Origin: DASUAS01 sp963809795
GTDB taxonomy: Bacteria; Actinomycetota; Acidimicrobiia; IMCC26256; DASPTH01
Reading direction: 5' to 3'
NCBI GenBank assembly: GCA_963809795.1
Contig: CAWELN010000012.1
Location: 62,001-126,000 of the forward strand
Length of the DNA: 64,000 bases
This document shows, one piece after another, positions 60,815 to 64,000 of this stretch; within the stretch, counting starts at the first letter, position 1; every line of letters starts with the position of its first letter. A program made the position numbers and the translations under genes. The notes under the pieces were generated by a model. That model was not told the origin of the DNA. It worked only from the letters and a program-made list of their open reading frames with translations, and searched no databases.

Positions 60815-63784
60815 TCAGAGCGAGATACCGAGATCAGGCTCGACTGCCGGTGTGGGGAGCCGCTGGCGGAGCCGTTCGACGCGCTGGACGATGGCCTGAG
60901 CGTCGAGGTGCTCGATCTCGGTGCGAGCGGTCCGGATGTTGGCGTGGAGTTGTGTGAGGGCAGGTGCGCACACCTGGTCGTACTCAGCCTGCGCGCGGGT
61001 GACGGCGCGCTCGAGCTCGGGGATGGCTCTGGCGGCGGCGCGTCGTTCTCTGCGGCGGAACGCCGGGTCGAGTGCGACGTGGTGGGCGTGCTGGAGCTGT
61101 TGTTTGGCTTCGGTGAGGGCTCGGGTTGCGTGTCCTTGGGGGGTGTCGGCCCAGCGGCCGGTGGCGGCGCGCAGATCGCGATGGTCGTCTTGAAGCCAGG
61201 CGAGGTGGACCCGAGCCAGGGCGCGACGCTCCTGGAGTAGCGGCTCGTCGGTCGATACGACCGTCGTACGTCTTTGCGGTGGTTCGGGCTGGTGTCCGCG
61301 CTGCGCGGGGGTGTCGGTGATCCAGCGTTGGTGGTGGGTCTGGTTCCAGTCGGCGTAGAGGTCATCGACGACTTGTGCGAGGTTGTCGGCGGTCGCGTAG
61401 ATGCGGGTCTGGTGGCGGGCGCGGCTGAGGGCGACGTAGGCGAGTTCGCGGCCGCCGCCGGCGGCGAGGACGTGGGCGCGGTCGACGGTGGCGCCTTGGG
61501 CTCGGTGGACGGTGCGCGCGTAGCCGTAGTCGAGGTGCTCGGCGTCAAGGCCGTCGGCGGTGATGCGCACCGTTCGTCCTTCGCTGGTGCAGGCGTCGAG
61601 GCTTCGGTCGTCGATCGCGGTGATGGTGAGCCGGTCGCTGGTGACGATCCCGGCGGTTGGGTTGGGGGCGAGGGCGACGAGTTGGTCGCCGACGGCGTAC
61701 CAGCGTCCGGGCGTGATCTCGATGTCGTCGCCGTAAAGGTGGCCGTGTCGGTCCCAGTGGTGGCGTGCGAGGCGGTTGAGGTCGTCGACGTCAGCTCGCC
61801 GCCATGCCAAGAGGGCGCTGTCGTGACCGTTGGTCAGGTCGTGGGCCCAGGCGTCAGTCATCGCCGCGAGCGTCTGGACCCGGTTCGCTCGGATGTCGAT
61901 GCGGCCAGTCGTCGCATACCAGTCGATCGCCGTGGCGACGGACCCGTCGCGAAGTTCGGCGAGGGCGTGGCGTTCGCCGGGATCGTGTTGTCTGACGTTG
62001 TGGTCGAGGGTGACGGTGAGCTCGGGGTGGCGGTCGATGAGCGCGGCGAGCGCACCACCGGGGCCGACGGCGGCGAGCTGATGATGGTCACCGACGAGCA
62101 CGAGCGACGCGTGGGTGTGTTGGACGGCGAGCGCAAGGCGGGCGAGGTTGGCATCGTCGGCCATGCCGGTCTCATCGACAACCACCACCGTGTCCGGGTC
62201 GAGGGTGACCTGGCCGTGGTCGAGTCGCCACAACAGCGACGCGAAAGTGGTGGCGTCGAGATGGGCTTCGCGGCCGAGGGTGCGGGCGGCTTGGCCGCTG
62301 GTCGAGGTGCCCAGCACCCGGCAGCCGGACCGTTCGAGCAGAGCCGTGACGGTGTCGAGGGCGGTGGTCTTGCCCGAACCAGCGACGCCGATCACCACGC
62401 GCACCGCCGTGCCGCTTCCACAGACCTCCTGGACCACCCGTCGCTGCCCATCCGTGAGCCGACGACCAAGGTTCTGCTCGCGCTCGGCGATCGCAGCGGC
62501 GATCTGATCCGAGTCGACAGTGGGGCCGGCTCGGGTGGCGAGCGTTTCGACGACCTGGGCGATGGTGGCTTCGGCGGTGAGGACCTCGACGGTCGTGTAG
62601 GCCTGCTCGCGGGCACCGGCGACACCGATAAGCGGCACGACCGCGCGGCTGGTGACGACGTGCTCGAGAACCCGCTCGAGCTCGCTCGGGTCGCGTCCGT
62701 AGAGATGCGGCGCGAGCTCTGCCACGAGTTGGGTGCGGGTGAAGATCTTGTGGTTGGCGAGAAGCCGACCGTCAACATCGAGCACCTCGCTAGCGAGGCG
62801 GTCAATCTCCCCGGTAGTGAGCGGGAGCCGCAACGTCAGGCTCCGGTGTTTTGACTTGGTGAGGCACTCGACGAGTCGTTCGACCGGCCAGCCGACCGTG
62901 GCGAGTTCCTGGTGCCAGGTGGGGAGCAGTTCGTCGACGCCGGTGTGACGCTTCACGGAACGGGTCGCTCGGGCCGCGACCCCGCGGGCCCGGTAGCCGT
63001 TCTGGCCGGTACGGGCGAGGTGCTCAGCGATGTCGTCGGACCGTTTCGAGAACACCTCACACACCGCGTCGGGGATCCCGACGATGCGCCAGTGCCGCAG
63101 ATGCCCCGACGGCCCATCGTCCACTGCGATGTCGAACCCCAACTCGACCGCCCGCGCGGCCGAGTGGAGGCGCCCGACCATCGTCGCTGCTTCGACCGTG
63201 TCGCGCAGCGCCGCACTGTCCAACGCCTTCCAGCCACCCGTCTCGTCGAGCATCTCGACCACGTTGGCGACCAAGACGTGATCATGGGGGGAGGGGTCCC
63301 CGGCTCGCGAGGTCGCATGACGCGTCACCGCGTAGGTCAGCCCACCGGTCGCGGTACGGGTCTGGGCCCGGCCTCGCCGGCCGCCCCGTTCCTGGAACCA
63401 GCCGTCCAGCCAGTCCATCGTCGTCGCAGTTTCGACGTCGAGGATCGAGTGCATCGCGTCCGCCTCGCCCTGCACGCCGAGCACCGCGACCGACTTGTGC
63501 GCAGAAACCACCAGCTCGAACCCCGGCCGGCACGTCCCGACCAGCCGGTCACCGCTCGATGGGACACGGAACCCGCCCGGACCGAACGCCGCCTCGTACG
63601 CCGCCGGCGTCACCTCACCGAACAGACCCAGACGGACCGCGCCTGTACCAGCCCACCGCAGCGGTGTTTCACCCCGCGACCCGTAGTAGGCGAGCGCGGC
63701 ACCCTCATGATCGTCGGCGCGACCGAGCACCGTCGCCTCGTGATACGCGACCTCGTCCGCGCCCATCGCCCGGAACCAGGCCAT
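60815..63784 (-). CDS. MobF-type conjugative relaxase/helicase (TraA/TrwC-like)
   Basis: 989 aa from the ATG at 63784 (GGAG 6 bases upstream); an ATG at 63844 would add 20 residues. N-terminal relaxase: VAYHEATVLGR with the candidate nicking Tyr near residue 13, SAHKSVAVLG, and the three-His metal site in RHATSRAGDPSPHDHVLVAN near residue 160. Central/C-terminal superfamily 1 helicase: Walker A GVAGSGKTTAL near residue 470, Walker B VVVVDETGMAD near residue 540, VGDHHQLAAVGPGGAL, YARTVHRAQG, then a coiled-coil tail. Such proteins nick and unwind DNA at oriT for conjugation. No transfer or integrase genes are in view; they may lie beyond the window edge. Confidence 0.88.
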   Translation of the reverse strand: MAWFRAMGADEVAYHEATVLGRADDHEGAALAYYGSRGETPLRWAGTGAVRLGLFGEVTPAAYEAAFGPGGFRVPSSGDRLVGTCRPGFELVVSAHKSVAVLGVQGEADAMHSILDVETATTMDWLDGWFQERGGRRGRAQTRTATGGLTYAVTRHATSRAGDPSPHDHVLVANVVEMLDETGGWKALDSAALRDTVEAATMVGRLHSAARAVELGFDIAVDDGPSGHLRHWRIVGIPDAVCEVFSKRSDDIAEHLARTGQNGYRARGVAARATRSVKRHTGVDELLPTWHQELATVGWPVERLVECLTKSKHRSLTLRLPLTTGEIDRLASEVLDVDGRLLANHKIFTRTQLVAELAPHLYGRDPSELERVLEHVVTSRAVVPLIGVAGAREQAYTTVEVLTAEATIAQVVETLATRAGPTVDSDQIAAAIAEREQNLGRRLTDGQRRVVQEVCGSGTAVRVVIGVAGSGKTTALDTVTALLERSGCRVLGTSTSGQAARTLGREAHLDATTFASLLWRLDHGQVTLDPDTVVVVDETGMADDANLARLALAVQHTHASLVLVGDHHQLAAVGPGGALAALIDRHPELTVTLDHNVRQHDPGERHALAELRDGSVATAIDWYATTGRIDIRANRVQTLAAMTDAWAHDLTNGHDSALLAWRRADVDDLNRLARHHWDRHGHLYGDDIEITPGRWYAVGDQLVALAPNPTAGIVTSDRLTITAIDDRSLDACTSEGRTVRITADGLDAEHLDYGYARTVHRAQGATVDRAHVLAAGGGRELAYVALSRARHQTRIYATADNLAQVVDDLYADWNQTHHQRWITDTPAQRGHQPEPPQRRTTVVSTDEPLLQERRALARVHLAWLQDDHRDLRAATGRWADTPQGHATRALTEAKQQLQHAHHVALDPAFRRRERRAAARAIPELERAVTRAQAEYDQVCAPALTQLHANIRTARTEIEHLDAQAIVQRVERLRQRLPTPAVEPDLGISL

Positions 63785-64000
63785 CTCAGCTCCCGGCGAA
63801 CATCCCGGCATCCCTCCCGGGAGTCGCGCAATCGAAGGTTGCACTCGTGTTCGTCATCGAGAGCTGTTTTCGCGCTCGCGTGGGGCGTCAGCAAGCGATT
63901 GTCGATGGCCGTGTCATGACGGTCGCTGAGGGACAGCGCGTCTCCGTAAGCGCGCTCGGATGGTCTGCGGGGGGTGTGCGACTCCTTGGAGAGGTAGCGG
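63785..64000. other. 216-bp region upstream of relaxase gene
   Basis: Promoter side of the relaxase gene. One plus-strand frame from about 63845 is open to the window end, but no start or family can be supported. No clear repeats. It is the natural place for an origin of transfer or further mobilisation genes past the edge. Confidence 0.3.

Noticed and set aside
61274..62854. 526-aa plus-strand ORF
   Set aside because: Gly/Val/Asp-rich shadow of the relaxase gene on the other strand.
63845..64000. Plus-strand frame open to the window end
   Set aside because: No start, ribosome-binding site or recognisable motif; too short to judge.
1..64000. CRISPR arrays, insertion sequences, rRNA, riboswitches
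   Set aside because: I saw no regularly spaced repeats, transposase motifs, rRNA signatures or aptamer-like conserved blocks.

Overview
The window is about 64 kb of very GC-rich DNA with dense gene packing, frequent GTG starts and many ATGA/GTGA stop-start overlaps. The gene content (LLM-class flavin enzyme, actinobacterial P450s, BON/DUF1003/UBP-zinc-finger stress proteins, MobF/TraA-type relaxase, TetR regulators, tRNA without encoded CCA) points to a soil or sediment actinobacterium. An Acidimicrobiia-like lineage is my guess; no phylogenetic marker is present to prove it.

Region by region. (1) 0-12 kb is catabolic/oxidative. A minus-strand operon holds a CmcJ-like oxygenase, a frameshifted sulfotransferase and a DUF1214 protein. 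A plus-strand operon holds an SDR, a Baeyer-Villiger-type monooxygenase, a double-SDR protein and an amidohydrolase. An SDR, a YfeX-like DyP peroxidase and a zinc alcohol dehydrogenase follow. (2) About 11.9-23.3 kb is a compact stress/maintenance island of small conserved proteins: HdeD, coiled-coil, two BON paralogues, UBP zinc finger, VIT1-like, DUF1003, COG4280-like, YcaC-like, aldo/keto reductase, AlkA-like glycosylase and thioredoxin 2. Its intergenic regions carry a recurring palindrome, ATCACGCG-NN-CGCGTGAT, that suggests one shared regulator. (3) 23.4-51.8 kb is a large catabolic region. It holds two cytochrome P450s, five single-domain SDRs, two zinc ADHs, an ALDH, LLM and VOC proteins, EthD-like and SnoaL-like proteins, an N-acyl-D-amino-acid-deacylase-like enzyme, a thiolase-like/DUF35 pair resembling steroid side-chain aldolases, two TetR regulators and seven amidohydrolase-2 proteins (nine in the whole window). 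(4) 51.8-59 kb encodes a branched-chain-amino-acid-type ABC importer in unusual form: one polypeptide fuses an MFS domain to the LivF ATPase, another fuses LivH, LivM and LivG, and a separate periplasmic binding protein lies between them. (5) 59-64 kb has another amidohydrolase, a tRNA-Arg(CCG) gene, and beyond it a MobF relaxase/helicase, so the right end is probably an integrated conjugative element.

Taken together, the importer probably supplies a hydrophobic or carboxylated organic substrate. The oxygenases, dehydrogenases, aldolase pair and amidohydrolases would degrade it, with local TetR control. The exact substrate cannot be read from sequence.

A technical caution: six otherwise intact genes carry single-base (+1) frameshifts, seven events in all, which create misleading long ORFs and apparent fusions. 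These may be assembly errors. The LivHMG and MFS-LivF fusions do not depend on any frameshift.
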